Assembly (NCBI GenBank): GCA_948514425.1
Contig: CAOQYN010000003.1
Span: forward strand, 1 to 46,495
From: an uncultured Candidatus Saccharibacteria bacterium
GTDB lineage: Bacteria > Patescibacteriota > Saccharimonadia > Saccharimonadales > Saccharimonadaceae
DNA length: 46,495 bases
Direction: 5' to 3'
Shown in pieces: positions 24,058-31,551 of this stretch (within the stretch, counting starts at the first letter, position 1; each line of letters begins with the position of its first letter). The translations under genes and the position numbers were made by a program. Below the pieces are notes generated by a model. That model was not told the origin of the DNA and searched no databases. It saw only the letters and a list, made by a program, of their open reading frames with translations.

Positions 24058-25419
24058 ATGAGTAAGTTTGACTATCAGTATGTAGTGATTGGTAGCGGAG
24101 CGGCTGGGAGTGCAGCAGCTTTGATGGCGGCTGGGTTAGGAGCACATACAGCAATTGTCGAGTCTGATCGTTGGGGCGGTACAACTCTGAATTATCGTGA
24201 TATTCCCTATGGGGCAGCTTTAGAATTTGCGCAGTTGTATGCGGAGGCGGTGGCTGGTTCACGTTTTGGAATGTCGAGTTCGACATTGAGGTATAATTAT
24301 CCAACAGTCTTAAATTGGCAGGCAGCAGCAGTACGAAGATCGGGTGGCGGAAGTCGAAAAGTTTTTGAGAATGCGGGGATTGATTGTCACCATGGTTTTG
24401 CGCAATTTATTAGTCCGCACGAAATTGTGCTCGGAAATCGTCAGATTAGTGCAGAAAAGTTTTTGATTGCAACTGGTACAAATATTGCGGTAAGTGGTAT
24501 TTCGGGAATTGACACTGTGAATTGTTGGTCGCCAGATACGGCACTTAGGATGGCTAAGCTGCCAAAAGTAATGCTCGTGATAGGTGGGGGTTCGACTGGT
24601 TGTGAGTTGGCAGAATATTTTGGAGCGCTTGGAGTCAAGGTATTACTGATTGAGGCTCAGGATCGAATTTTGCCACGCGAAGATCCAGAAGCGAGTGAAG
24701 TAGTCGGCAAGCATCTGCGCGATCGTTTTGGAGTAAAGCTTTTGGAAAGTTCGCGCGTGATTGCCCTTGAGCAGGAGCCAGGTAGCCAGAGAGCGGTGTT
24801 TATTCGTGGCGGACAGGAGAAGGCTGTACGCGTGGAGGCGATTGTGCTTGCGACAACACCAGAGCCAACAACGGATCTAGGTCTGGAAAATGCTGGAGTG
24901 AAATTTTCCTACCGCGGAATTCAAACTGATCAAAATTTGCGGACTACTTGTCGGCATATTTGGGCAGCAGGTGACGTGATTGGTGGAGAGAGCTCCACCG
25001 AGAAAGCGACTTATGAAGGTAAGTTGGCGACTTTGAATGCAATTAAAAATTCTGGGAATGTTATCAACTACACTGGATTTACTAGAATGACTAATACTCG
25101 GCCGCGAGTGGCGAAGGTGGGGCTGAATGAAATGGAATGTGCACAGCTGAAGCAGAAGCAGAAGACGGCGTTGGTGCCACTAGATGCGGTTAGTGCTTCA
25201 AATACGAGTGATTTTAGGGCAGGGTTTGTGAAGATTACGGCGAATCCAAGGGGGCAGATTATTGGAGCGACCGTGGTAGCACCAGAGGCAGACATCGTGA
25301 TTCAAGAGATTGCAATGGCGATTCGTAACGGACTAAAGGCGAGCGAGCTAGCAGGAACACCACATGTTGCGACGAGTTGGAGCGAAGCGGTGCGATTGGC
25401 GGCGAGAGCCTTGTCTTAG
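24058..25419 (+). CDS. FAD/NAD(P)-dependent oxidoreductase of the disulfide reductase family, lacking the redox cysteines
   Basis: The 453-aa protein has the FAD Rossmann motif VIGSGAAGSAAALMAAGLGA, the NAD(P) motif VIGGGSTGCELAEYFGALG (about residue 180), the second FAD-contact motif HIWAAGDVIGG (about 300-310), and a C-terminal dimerisation domain. It aligns with mercuric/dihydrolipoamide reductases along its whole length. Where these have GGTCLNxGCxPSK, this protein reads GGTTLNYRDIPYG, so both catalytic cysteines are gone. The C-terminal HPTxSE is replaced by HVATSWSEA. It therefore cannot do classical dithiol chemistry. It may reduce a quinone, a metal or oxygen directly through FAD. It is third in the 23.1 kb operon. 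Confidence 0.85.
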   Translation: MSKFDYQYVVIGSGAAGSAAALMAAGLGAHTAIVESDRWGGTTLNYRDIPYGAALEFAQLYAEAVAGSRFGMSSSTLRYNYPTVLNWQAAAVRRSGGGSRKVFENAGIDCHHGFAQFISPHEIVLGNRQISAEKFLIATGTNIAVSGISGIDTVNCWSPDTALRMAKLPKVMLVIGGGSTGCELAEYFGALGVKVLLIEAQDRILPREDPEASEVVGKHLRDRFGVKLLESSRVIALEQEPGSQRAVFIRGGQEKAVRVEAIVLATTPEPTTDLGLENAGVKFSYRGIQTDQNLRTTCRHIWAAGDVIGGESSTEKATYEGKLATLNAIKNSGNVINYTGFTRMTNTRPRVAKVGLNEMECAQLKQKQKTALVPLDAVSASNTSDFRAGFVKITANPRGQIIGATVVAPEADIVIQEIAMAIRNGLKASELAGTPHVATSWSEAVRLAARALS

Positions 25420-25432
25420 CTTGGCCGTACTA

Positions 25433-25461
25433 TTGACAAAATGCTTATGGTGTGATAGTAT
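25433..25461 (+). promoter_or_regulatory. Strong promoter pointing into the arcC 3' end
   Basis: TTGACA (25433-25438), 17-nt spacer, TAGTAT (25456-25461). Downstream is a possible 16-codon ORF (ATG at 25468, MKLLWSAGSVVFNLGQ) that runs into arcC. Transcription would be antisense to arcC. Confidence 0.55.
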
Positions 25462-25501
25462 GGTGGTATGAAGCTGCTTTGGTCGGCTGGATCTGTAGTG
25501 T

Positions 25502-26443
25502 TTAACCTTGGACAATAGTACCCGAGCGACGCTGAAGTGCGAGTTCGAGATTCTCTGGCGACGTAATGATGCCGAGGCGTTTTTTGTTGGCGAATTGAGC
25601 AACGGCTTGAATTTTTGGTAGCATGGAGCCACTCCCAAAGTGTCCATCGCGAATGTATTTGAGCGCTTCGGCTGGGGTGAGAATCCCGAGGGAGATCTGA
25701 TCGGGCTGGCCAAAGTTGAGGTAAGCATTAGGAACAGCTGTCACCGAGACAAAGATGTCGGCTTTAACGAGCTCAGCAAGTTTTGCGGCAGCAAGGTCCT
25801 TATCAATGACGGCGTCAACGCCGCGAAGGACTTTCAAAACTTTGGAACGTGTGACTGGAATACCACCGCCACCGACAGCGATCACGATAGTGCCAGACTG
25901 GACGAGTGACATGATTTCACGGCGTTCGACGATATCGAGTGGCTTGGGCGAAGGAACGATGCGTCGATAGCCGCGACCAGAGTCTTCGCGCATTTCCCAG
26001 CCACGAGTCTTGATGAGCTTGATGGACTCTTTGGCGGTGTAGAATTCGCCAATAGGCTTGGACGGGTGCTTGAAGGCGGGATCGTCACGACTAACTACGA
26101 CTTGAGTAACAAGACTGACGACTTGGCGATGTTTGTGTTCGCGTGCGAAGGCGTTGCCAATTGCTTGTGAAAGCCAATAACCAATCTGACCTTGACTCAT
26201 GGCGACGGCAGTTTCGAGTGGCATAGCTGGGGCGCTAGGAGTGCTGGCGGTTTCCTCATGGATAAGGATATTACCCACCTGAGGACCATTACCATGTGCA
26301 ACAATGATTTCATATTTTGAGGAAAGTCGAGCAATAATCTGGCCGATATGTTCGGCAACAGATTTCTGGGCAGCAGCGGTGACTTCACCATCTTTTTGCA
26401 ATGCGTTGCCACCCAAAGCAATGACCACACGTGGTTTACTCAT
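25502..26443 (-). CDS. arcC: Carbamate kinase
   Basis: Makes ATP from carbamoyl phosphate and ADP, the last step of the arginine deiminase pathway. The 313-aa protein has VIALGGNALQ at the N-terminus, VAHGNGPQVGN, the PLE..VAMSQGQIGYWL segment, RIVPSPKP, VIAVGGGGIPV, DKDLAAAKLAELVKADI and GSMLPKIQAV. All are family signatures of the amino-acid kinase fold, and the length is standard. TATACT lies six nt before the ATG, again a leaderless start. arcA and arcB are not in the window. Host-associated Saccharibacteria are known to gain ATP from arginine, which fits. The next gene on the same strand has its own promoter. Confidence 0.95.
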   Translation of the reverse strand: MSKPRVVIALGGNALQKDGEVTAAAQKSVAEHIGQIIARLSSKYEIIVAHGNGPQVGNILIHEETASTPSAPAMPLETAVAMSQGQIGYWLSQAIGNAFAREHKHRQVVSLVTQVVVSRDDPAFKHPSKPIGEFYTAKESIKLIKTRGWEMREDSGRGYRRIVPSPKPLDIVERREIMSLVQSGTIVIAVGGGGIPVTRSKVLKVLRGVDAVIDKDLAAAKLAELVKADIFVSVTAVPNAYLNFGQPDQISLGILTPAEALKYIRDGHFGSGSMLPKIQAVAQFANKKRLGIITSPENLELALQRRSGTIVQG

Positions 26444-26509
26444 ATAAAAAGTATATGCTAAAATTCCGTTTTAAGCAAATGTTTTAGATAAAGAGGCATC
26501 GGAGGTGAG

Positions 26510-26902
26510 TTATTTCTTGCCTTTTTTGATGTAGGTGTCTTCTTTTTCGAGCTGAGCGCGGAGAGTGTATTCTTGGCACTCGTTCTTAGAGTTGCAATTC
26601 GCAACCTCATAAGTATAATTACTGCCTTCAATGCCAAGATTATTGCCGAACGGATCGGTAAAGAATTCAGGATCGATCACAGGCAAGTTTTCTTCGGAAA
26701 TTGTGTCTGGATAGTAACCATACTTCGGGTAATAATATTCTTCAAGAGCGTAATACATGGCATTAATCGCAGTCTTACGCGCATCATCGCGATCCATCGC
26801 CTCGATATTCGCTTTTTGGAGGAAGAAAATAATTACGAGAAGTGCTGCGAATGCGCCGACGATCATCAGTTCGATGAGGGTAAAACCTTTTTTATTGTTC
26901 AT
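26510..26902 (-). CDS. Type IV pilin-like protein (class III prepilin signal)
   Basis: The start is at 26902: MNNKKGFTLIELMIVGAFAALLVIIFFL, a classical prepilin leader. Cleavage would be after Gly, with Phe+1 and Glu5, followed by a ~20-residue hydrophobic helix. The ~130-aa product then has a Tyr-rich helix (YALEEYYYPKYGYYP) and a globular tail with DPFGNNLGIEGSNYTYEV and two Cys (CNSKNEC) that may form a disulfide, as in major or minor pilins of type II/IV systems. TATAAT seven nt before the ATG (complement of 26910-26915) suggests a leaderless mRNA. No pilus assembly genes are next to it. Confidence 0.9.
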   Translation of the reverse strand: MNNKKGFTLIELMIVGAFAALLVIIFFLQKANIEAMDRDDARKTAINAMYYALEEYYYPKYGYYPDTISEENLPVIDPEFFTDPFGNNLGIEGSNYTYEVANCNSKNECQEYTLRAQLEKEDTYIKKGKK

Positions 26903-26970
26903 AGTATTAATTATAACACATAGGTCTAGGAAGCATTCCAACAAAAATGAACCTCTAAAGGTTCTTGATG

Positions 26971-27047
26971 TGGTAGTACCAGGTGGGATCGAACCACCGA
27001 CCTCAGGCTTATGAGTCCTGCGCTCTAACCAGCTGAGCTATGGTACC
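26971..27047 (-). tRNA. tRNA-Met (CAT anticodon)
   Basis: On the minus strand GGTACCA...TGGTACT acceptor halves, discriminator A and encoded CCA, D arm TAGCTCAGCTGGTTAGAGC, CAT in the loop CTCATAA, T arm GGTTCGATCC. CAT may also be a lysidine-modified tRNA-Ile; elongator Met is more likely, but sequence alone does not settle it. Confidence 0.9.
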
Positions 27048-27136
27048 ATGTGTTTCTATTATAACACATATTTCTGAAATGGGGGGAGATTATTGAATTT
27101 TATGGGAGGATTACTGAGAGTAAAAATGGAGACTGA

Positions 27137-27340
27137 GCTTTTGTCCGTAGTGGGTATGTCCATTTGCTAAATGGTCAAACAAGATACGTTGGTCACGAGG
27201 CTAGTATACGTTCACGCGTCGCTGGTACTGCTGCCTATGCTTATTATCTCGCTTCGTACGATACTAGTGTCTATACGTCGGGAAATGCTGTACGTTATTA
27301 CGCTTTCCCCCTCCGCTGCCTCTACCTAGGTAGTGTTTGA
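27137..27340 (+). repeat. Orphan variable-domain cassette D
   Basis: Same length and boundaries as cassette A: 5' core GCTTTTGTCCGTAGTGG, then AFVRSG, a variable block containing VG..., AYYL and VYTS, and AFPLRCLYLGSV with TGA stop inside the shared 3' block. No start codon or ribosome site lies upstream in frame. In place of the usual WS motif it reads RS. By hand count 37 of its 50 variable-block codons end in C or T. Confidence 0.75.
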
Positions 27341-27558
27341 TGGAGGGAGGAAGCAGCGGAAGGGGCGACCAACATGACGATAGCCATTATCTGAGATACC
27401 GACATATCCTGGATAAGTATTTAGATAGTAGCCCTGAATAGAAGTAATGGAGGCACGCGACCAAACTAGTGTCTGATAACCAACATTGGATACCATGCCG
27501 TCTTGAATATATAGGTACCCACTACGGACAAAAGCTAAAGGTAAGGAGATGATGTTGG
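27326..27558 (-). repeat. Orphan variable-domain cassette C (inverted, overlapping D)
   Basis: On the minus strand it reads SNIISLPLAFVRSG, then a 50-residue variable block with VWS and YYL, then RPFRCF and a short tail PPSNTT, with the stop TAG inside the palindrome CTACCTAGGTAG. Its 3' end is formed from the reverse complement of cassette D's 3' block, so C and D lie tail to tail and overlap by 15 bp. Its 5' flank matches that of cassette B. Confidence 0.72.
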
Positions 27559-27582
27559 AGGCGAAGCTCTGGATCTTTAGAA

Positions 27583-27617
27583 TTTAATAGGCTGGACACA
27601 AGGTCCAGCCTATTAAA
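27583..27617. terminator. Perfect 15-bp hairpin abutting the element's left end
   Basis: TTTAATAGGCTGGAC / GTCCAGCCTATTAAA with loop ACAAG. It ends one base before attL. It may terminate cassette-side transcription or mark the element boundary. Confidence 0.7.
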
Positions 27618-27634
27618 TGGCGGAAGGGACAGGA
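27618..27634. repeat. attL: 17-bp direct repeat of the tRNA-Ser 3' end
   Basis: TGGCGGAAGGGACAGGA, identical to 35315-35331, which is the (complement) 3' end of tRNA-Ser including CCA. It marks the left end of the integrated element. Confidence 0.88.
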
Positions 27635-27658
27635 AGATTTTCCTGTTGCCCTCCCTTT

Positions 27659-27698
27659 AAAATGAAAACAAGCGAGCAAGCTCCCTTATTTTCATTTT
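27659..27698. other. Hairpin near the left end of the element
   Basis: AAAATGAAAA (27659-27668) and TTTTCATTTT (27689-27698) are a perfect 10-bp inverted repeat. A weaker GGGACAGGAA/TTCCTG..CCC hairpin covers attL itself. Confidence 0.6.
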
Positions 27699-27836
27699 GG
27701 CGGGGCGTAGTATCCGAAGTTATAACTCTCTACGAGGATAACAATGGACTTTGAATCGTCCCTAGATTTATTGTAGCATGTTTCTCTAGTAATTTCTACA
27801 ACGAAATACGATATATTTTCTTGATACTATCAAATT

Positions 27837-28202
27837 ATGTCTAATACCAACAACTTAATCCCCTTTCAAAAAGGATATGACTCCAGACGACAAAACGGGA
27901 GAAAAACTGGTTCAAGAAATGTCTCAACAGTCGTCAAAGAATTACTCGATTTGGAGCCGTCAGAAATCACCAACGATAAGATTAAACCTCTCGTCAAAAA
28001 GCAAAACGCAAAATCCGTAAAAGAAGCAATTTTATCAGTTGCTATCATCAAATCGCTTAATGGGGATATCCGAACTACGCAATGGCTATTTTCTTATCTG
28101 GATGTTGCCGAGAATATCAACCAACTTGGCCTCTTTAATGGGGGAGAAATTCAGATTACTGTTGTTAGCCCAGAGCCTAAAGCAACCGATACTTCTAGCT
28201 AA
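27837..28202 (+). CDS. DUF5681-like small protein (element cargo)
   Basis: The 121-aa product has near its N-terminus FQKGYDSRRQNGRKTGSRN, matching the FkkGqSGNPkGRPkGskN type motif of DUF5681, a family common in phage and mobile elements near terminase or replication genes. A helical middle follows, then a Pro/Thr/Ser tail. ATG is preceded by TACTAT at about -10, with no ribosome site, so the mRNA is likely leaderless. It is the first gene inside the left end. A DNA-binding or packaging role is inferred from context only. Confidence 0.6.
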   Translation: MSNTNNLIPFQKGYDSRRQNGRKTGSRNVSTVVKELLDLEPSEITNDKIKPLVKKQNAKSVKEAILSVAIIKSLNGDIRTTQWLFSYLDVAENINQLGLFNGGEIQITVVSPEPKATDTSS

Positions 28203-28271
28203 TCTGCTGTGGGATATCTGCGAAAATTCTTATGTTGTACTTTTTTATAAAATTATGGTATAGTCTGCTCC

Positions 28272-28478
28272 ATGATAGATAAGCTTAAAGAGAACGTAAT
28301 TCTCATCAAATATCAAACACCAGACGGATTATATGATTTTACTTGCTTAGACGAATCCGATTATAGTAAAATCGAGGATTTCACCGAAGATATGGACGAT
28401 ATTATCACGAGCTATCAAGCAGACGGTTGTAAAATTCTTTGGATTAAGGAAATGTCGAATTGCCAACAACTAGCATAA
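28272..28478 (+). CDS. Small acidic protein, unknown
   Basis: A 68-aa ORF with TATAGT about eight nt before the ATG, matching the leaderless pattern. The sequence is acidic (CLDESDYSKIEDFTEDMDDI) and has no motif I recognise. It could be a phage-type accessory protein or a DNA mimic; this is a guess. Confidence 0.4.
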   Translation: MIDKLKENVILIKYQTPDGLYDFTCLDESDYSKIEDFTEDMDDIITSYQADGCKILWIKEMSNCQQLA

Positions 28479-28523
28479 ATACCAGTTACGTCGACGATTT
28501 TCGCCTTTTTTGTTCTCGCTATA

Positions 28524-28667
28524 CTAAACTTGCGAATCAGATGATTCAATCCCTAGAGATTCGTCATCCCACTGCTTTCTCAGTTCTTCAAAGTCTTCTT
28601 CCATAGCTTTTTCGAACTGATAATAATCGCCATCAGAACAAATCTCAAACTCTTTATCGCTCGTCAT
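28524..28667 (-). CDS. Short acidic ORF downstream of the GIY-YIG gene
   Basis: A 47-aa ORF starting MTSDKEFEICSDGDYYQFEK, nine nt after the GIY-YIG stop on the same strand. It is strongly acidic (EEDFEELRKQWDDESLG). Likely in the same operon. No recognised family. Confidence 0.4.
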   Translation of the reverse strand: MTSDKEFEICSDGDYYQFEKAMEEDFEELRKQWDDESLGIESSDSQV

Positions 28668-28676
28668 AGATTCACT

Positions 28677-29549
28677 TTAATTTTCATTATATCCAAACTC
28701 ACGAGAAAGTAGAACATTCTTCCAGTAGCTCTCACGCTGAATGATATATTCATCAGCGACATCATCAGTAAAAGTCTCTAGAATCGCATAGTGAAAATTA
28801 TCTTGAATGTAGCTCATGCCCTTGCTTTTGACAATTTCTTGTAATCGCTTGTTCGGATACTTGCCATTTTCCACTTCTTTTTTATCAAAACCACTTTCAA
28901 CATAAGTTTTCCAACGTCCGTAAATGCCGTTCTTGCCATATGCCGAACCAACATATAATTTACCAGTTTGATGATCGGAAATTACATACACACCTTTACG
29001 ACATTTTAGAGCGGTTTGCCATTCTTTGGACTTATTGAGCTTATTCTTTAGCTCCGAATATGACACAGATACATTTTTGTAGCCCGGAAAACTGTCGATT
29101 TGGTCCAATGTTTCTGGGAGGATTTGCTCAACCTCTAGCTCATCAATTTTATTACCAGTTAGTTTGATAAACTGACCAGTTTTATGATATTTAATAATTA
29201 CTCGACCAAATAGGTTCTCATACTCCTTTATTGGCTCATGACCGAAGAAAGTATATTGGTTTACTTTAGTTTCGTCCAGATTGTCCCACTCAATCTCTTT
29301 AACTTCCGTAATTTTACTAATGTCAAAAAGTAGCCAATGCTCGTCATCGATTCTCGCTAGACCAATCGCTATGTCGCCAACGCTGTACATTTGCTGATTT
29401 GGGTTTCCGTAAAAATGACCACGCATTAACGCTTCTTTGTCATAAGCATAATGAGCAATCGGGTCAAAATCTTGCCATGCTATGTTTAGTCGGATTTTTA
29501 CATTTGATAAATCTTGAATTTTTAGTAAATCGTTTAGTTTGATGCTCAT
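28677..29549 (-). CDS. GIY-YIG domain protein
   Basis: A 290-aa protein. Residues ~180-270 hold a GIY-YIG nuclease-like domain: GVYVISDHQTGKLYVGSAYG, then YGRWKTYV and a late helix with a glutamate (ILETFTDD or QRESYW). The N-terminal ~170 residues are a separate domain with no clear match. Such two-domain proteins are frequent in CPR and in mobile elements; they may be nucleases for defence, competition or element transfer. Start ATG at 29549 preceded by AGGAGAACGGTCA. It is in one minus-strand unit with the membrane protein upstream. Confidence 0.8.
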   Translation of the reverse strand: MSIKLNDLLKIQDLSNVKIRLNIAWQDFDPIAHYAYDKEALMRGHFYGNPNQQMYSVGDIAIGLARIDDEHWLLFDISKITEVKEIEWDNLDETKVNQYTFFGHEPIKEYENLFGRVIIKYHKTGQFIKLTGNKIDELEVEQILPETLDQIDSFPGYKNVSVSYSELKNKLNKSKEWQTALKCRKGVYVISDHQTGKLYVGSAYGKNGIYGRWKTYVESGFDKKEVENGKYPNKRLQEIVKSKGMSYIQDNFHYAILETFTDDVADEYIIQRESYWKNVLLSREFGYNEN

Positions 29550-29560
29550 TGACCGTTCTC

Positions 29561-29947
29561 CTATTTAAGGAAATCTTTCATTTTAGAATCCGAAGCTTTA
29601 ATGGCTTCTTTAATATCGTCTTCAGATACATCACACCAGCCGTTACTGTCGACATAGCCACTTTTACTAACCGAGCATTCCCATTCGATTTTTTTATTAC
29701 CATAAACTTTATATTCTATCGTAACTTCGCCACCACCGAAAAATCCCATGTAGCTTTTCGTTAAAGTTCCTTCCTTGACTACGGAGTTTTGATATGAATT
29801 GTATGCCAATGCCATAATCCCCGATACTACCAAAACGACGCCAACAATAAGTCCTACAATAAACTTTTTATTCTTAATTAAGTTCTTACTCTTAGTAAGT
29901 TTGCTATTTTTAGTGGATTGTTTTTGTGACTTATTTTGTGATTTCAT
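29561..29947 (-). CDS. Single-pass membrane protein of the element
   Basis: The start at 29947 has a ribosome site (AAATAGGAGATGTGAT ATG). The ~128-aa product has a very basic N-terminus (Lys/Gln/Ser-rich, ~28 aa), one hydrophobic helix (FIVGLIVGVVLVVSGIMALAY) and an external beta-like domain with YMGFFGGGEVTIEYKVYG and two Cys. It is 11 nt from the GIY-YIG start, so co-transcribed. Function unknown; a surface-exclusion or immunity role is possible but not shown. Confidence 0.6.
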   Translation of the reverse strand: MKSQNKSQKQSTKNSKLTKSKNLIKNKKFIVGLIVGVVLVVSGIMALAYNSYQNSVVKEGTLTKSYMGFFGGGEVTIEYKVYGNKKIEWECSVSKSGYVDSNGWCDVSEDDIKEAIKASDSKMKDFLK

Positions 29948-30007
29948 ATCACATCTCCTATTTTTGCTTAATTTATTCTGGTCACAAAAAGCGACCACAT
30001 GCTAGTC

Positions 30008-30130
30008 GCTAAACATTTTCACAAACCAAGCTCCAAGACTTAATCTGCTCCGCATATGGTCGCATTTATATCTTGGAGCAAGCTGAAATACTTAAAGTAT
30101 TCCAACTGCTCGGATGTAAAAATGTTTAGC
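30008..30130. ncRNA. Structured intergenic region, candidate ncRNA or replication origin
   Basis: A closing 12-bp perfect stem GCTAAACATTTT (30008-30019) / AAAATGTTTAGC (30119-30130) encloses GCTCCAAGA (30030-30038) / TCTTGGAGC (30071-30079), and a hairpin AATAC/GTATT (30087-30101) nested in GAGCA/TGCTC. The last pair competes with the second stem. The region lies between divergent operons, ahead of a putative replication protein. A further dyad TCATCTCTCG / CGAGAGATGA and repeated CGAGA motifs follow at about 30190-30275. Confidence 0.6.
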
Positions 30131-30323
30131 AATCTTATTGTAGCACGTCAAAGCTGAACTGTCAAGAGCTAATGTTAAGCCTCCCAGACGTTCGAGAATC
30201 ATCTCTCGCCTATTCCTAGACTGAAAGACGATAAAACTATTACTTTGAACACAAGAAATCACGAGAGATGACGAGAATGTGCTGTTGCTAAATATAGTAA
30301 TTTATGCTATTATTTAAGTTAAT

Positions 30324-31289
30324 ATGTTAGTTGATTCAATGAAAAAACAAGGGGCAGACTTAACTTTTAGTCGATTTATTATGGAAGCACCAGACTCCAT
30401 ACTTGCCTATGCGAAGAATGAACAGCAAAAAGAAGCTTTGCGAGAATTATATCGGGACAGCAAGATGTTGAATAACTATTACGAACAAGCCTTCAATAAG
30501 GACAGCAACGGTAAAAGTAAGAGCAAAGCTAATGCAAAACTGGATTTTGAGCGCGATATAGCCCATTTTAAGATTCTGATGATGTTTGACCCACGATTAC
30601 GTAATGCTCGCATGATAGTTCAACATTGCACCGAAGAAAGCGTTAACGCAAATAAAGACAATTTAGTCAGTTATTTTCGCACTTTTGATAGCTCTGTTAA
30701 TGTCGATAATGCTAATAACGAAGCGAAGATGCCGTATAGCATAAATGTTGCATTGTGGGCTTACTATGAAATCATCAACAATCCACAAGCTGTTCCACCC
30801 TTCGCAATTACTCGCTCATTCGAAAACAACCAAGTTTCTGACATTGCTATTCATCTCAACCCTTACACATCGCAAGAAGATTTATTGTTTCTTATCCAGA
30901 ACGACTGGAACTATATCAAGGAGTTGATGTTTGAGCAGATAAAGGATGTCTCGACAAAACGCAAGAAGACACTTGATTCCAATGTGCTACAGAATGTCGT
31001 TCTACGCTTTTTATTAGCTAATGATTTCTCGAATACAGATATCGCCAAGATGTCCGATGAACTCTTTTATTCCGAGAATGCAATTTTCCCAGCTAACCGA
31101 AAAACGATTACTGCTGATGATTGTGCTACTTACAGATATAGGGTTGATAAACGTTCTAAACATGACTTATTTCATAAAGCAGTATCTGATTATCAAGAAT
31201 ACACTGAACAGTCGGATATTCCTCAATTTGATTTATTTTTCGATAATGATTTTTGTAGGTTTGAAATCAAACCTCACGCTGAAAATTAG
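30324..31289 (+). CDS. Possible replication initiation or plasmid protein of the element
   Basis: A 321-aa soluble protein beginning MLVDSMKKQGADLTFSRFIM. It contains basic helices (KSKSKANAKLDFERD, STKRKKTLDSN) and a C-terminal acidic/aromatic tail (FDLFFDNDFCRFEIK). I cannot see a Walker motif, a relaxase His motif or a clear HTH. The reason to suspect replication is context: it follows an origin-like structured region and precedes the helicase gene. TATTAT about eight nt upstream fits a leaderless start. It could equally be an unrelated cargo gene. Confidence 0.4.
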   Translation: MLVDSMKKQGADLTFSRFIMEAPDSILAYAKNEQQKEALRELYRDSKMLNNYYEQAFNKDSNGKSKSKANAKLDFERDIAHFKILMMFDPRLRNARMIVQHCTEESVNANKDNLVSYFRTFDSSVNVDNANNEAKMPYSINVALWAYYEIINNPQAVPPFAITRSFENNQVSDIAIHLNPYTSQEDLLFLIQNDWNYIKELMFEQIKDVSTKRKKTLDSNVLQNVVLRFLLANDFSNTDIAKMSDELFYSENAIFPANRKTITADDCATYRYRVDKRSKHDLFHKAVSDYQEYTEQSDIPQFDLFFDNDFCRFEIKPHAEN

Positions 31290-31347
31290 ATAGAATATAA
31301 AAACTTTTTTATACGCTAGGGTCGGGCTTGCTTTTTGTTGCTAATCT

Positions 31348-31551
31348 ATGGGCATGGAGGAATTCATCAGCCCAAATCGATTAGCCGAATTTCGCCAAAC
31401 GCTGGCGAAGCTTGGTTATAATGTCGCAGAAGAATCGCTGTATGATGCGGTCGTTGCGATAATCCGATTTGTGGCTGAAACGGAAAGACTCCATATTGAA
31501 AAAACTAAATCTACAGGAGGTAAAGATGTCAAAAAAGACGAAGACCAATAG
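31348..31551 (+). CDS. Small protein preceding the helicase
   Basis: A 67-aa ORF (MGMEEFISPNRLAEFRQTL) with a likely helix-rich fold, ending in a charged Lys/Asp tail. Its end overlaps the helicase start by 26 nt, so the two are coupled. The SPNRLAEFRQTLAKLGYNVAEESLYDA stretch could be a small DNA-binding unit; not certain. Confidence 0.5.
   Translation: MGMEEFISPNRLAEFRQTLAKLGYNVAEESLYDAVVAIIRFVAETERLHIEKTKSTGGKDVKKDEDQ

Noticed and set aside
26757..27014. ORF ending in VPGGIEPPTSGL
   Set aside because: That ending is the well-known translation of a tRNA T arm and acceptor; it lies over tRNA-Met and the pilin gene.
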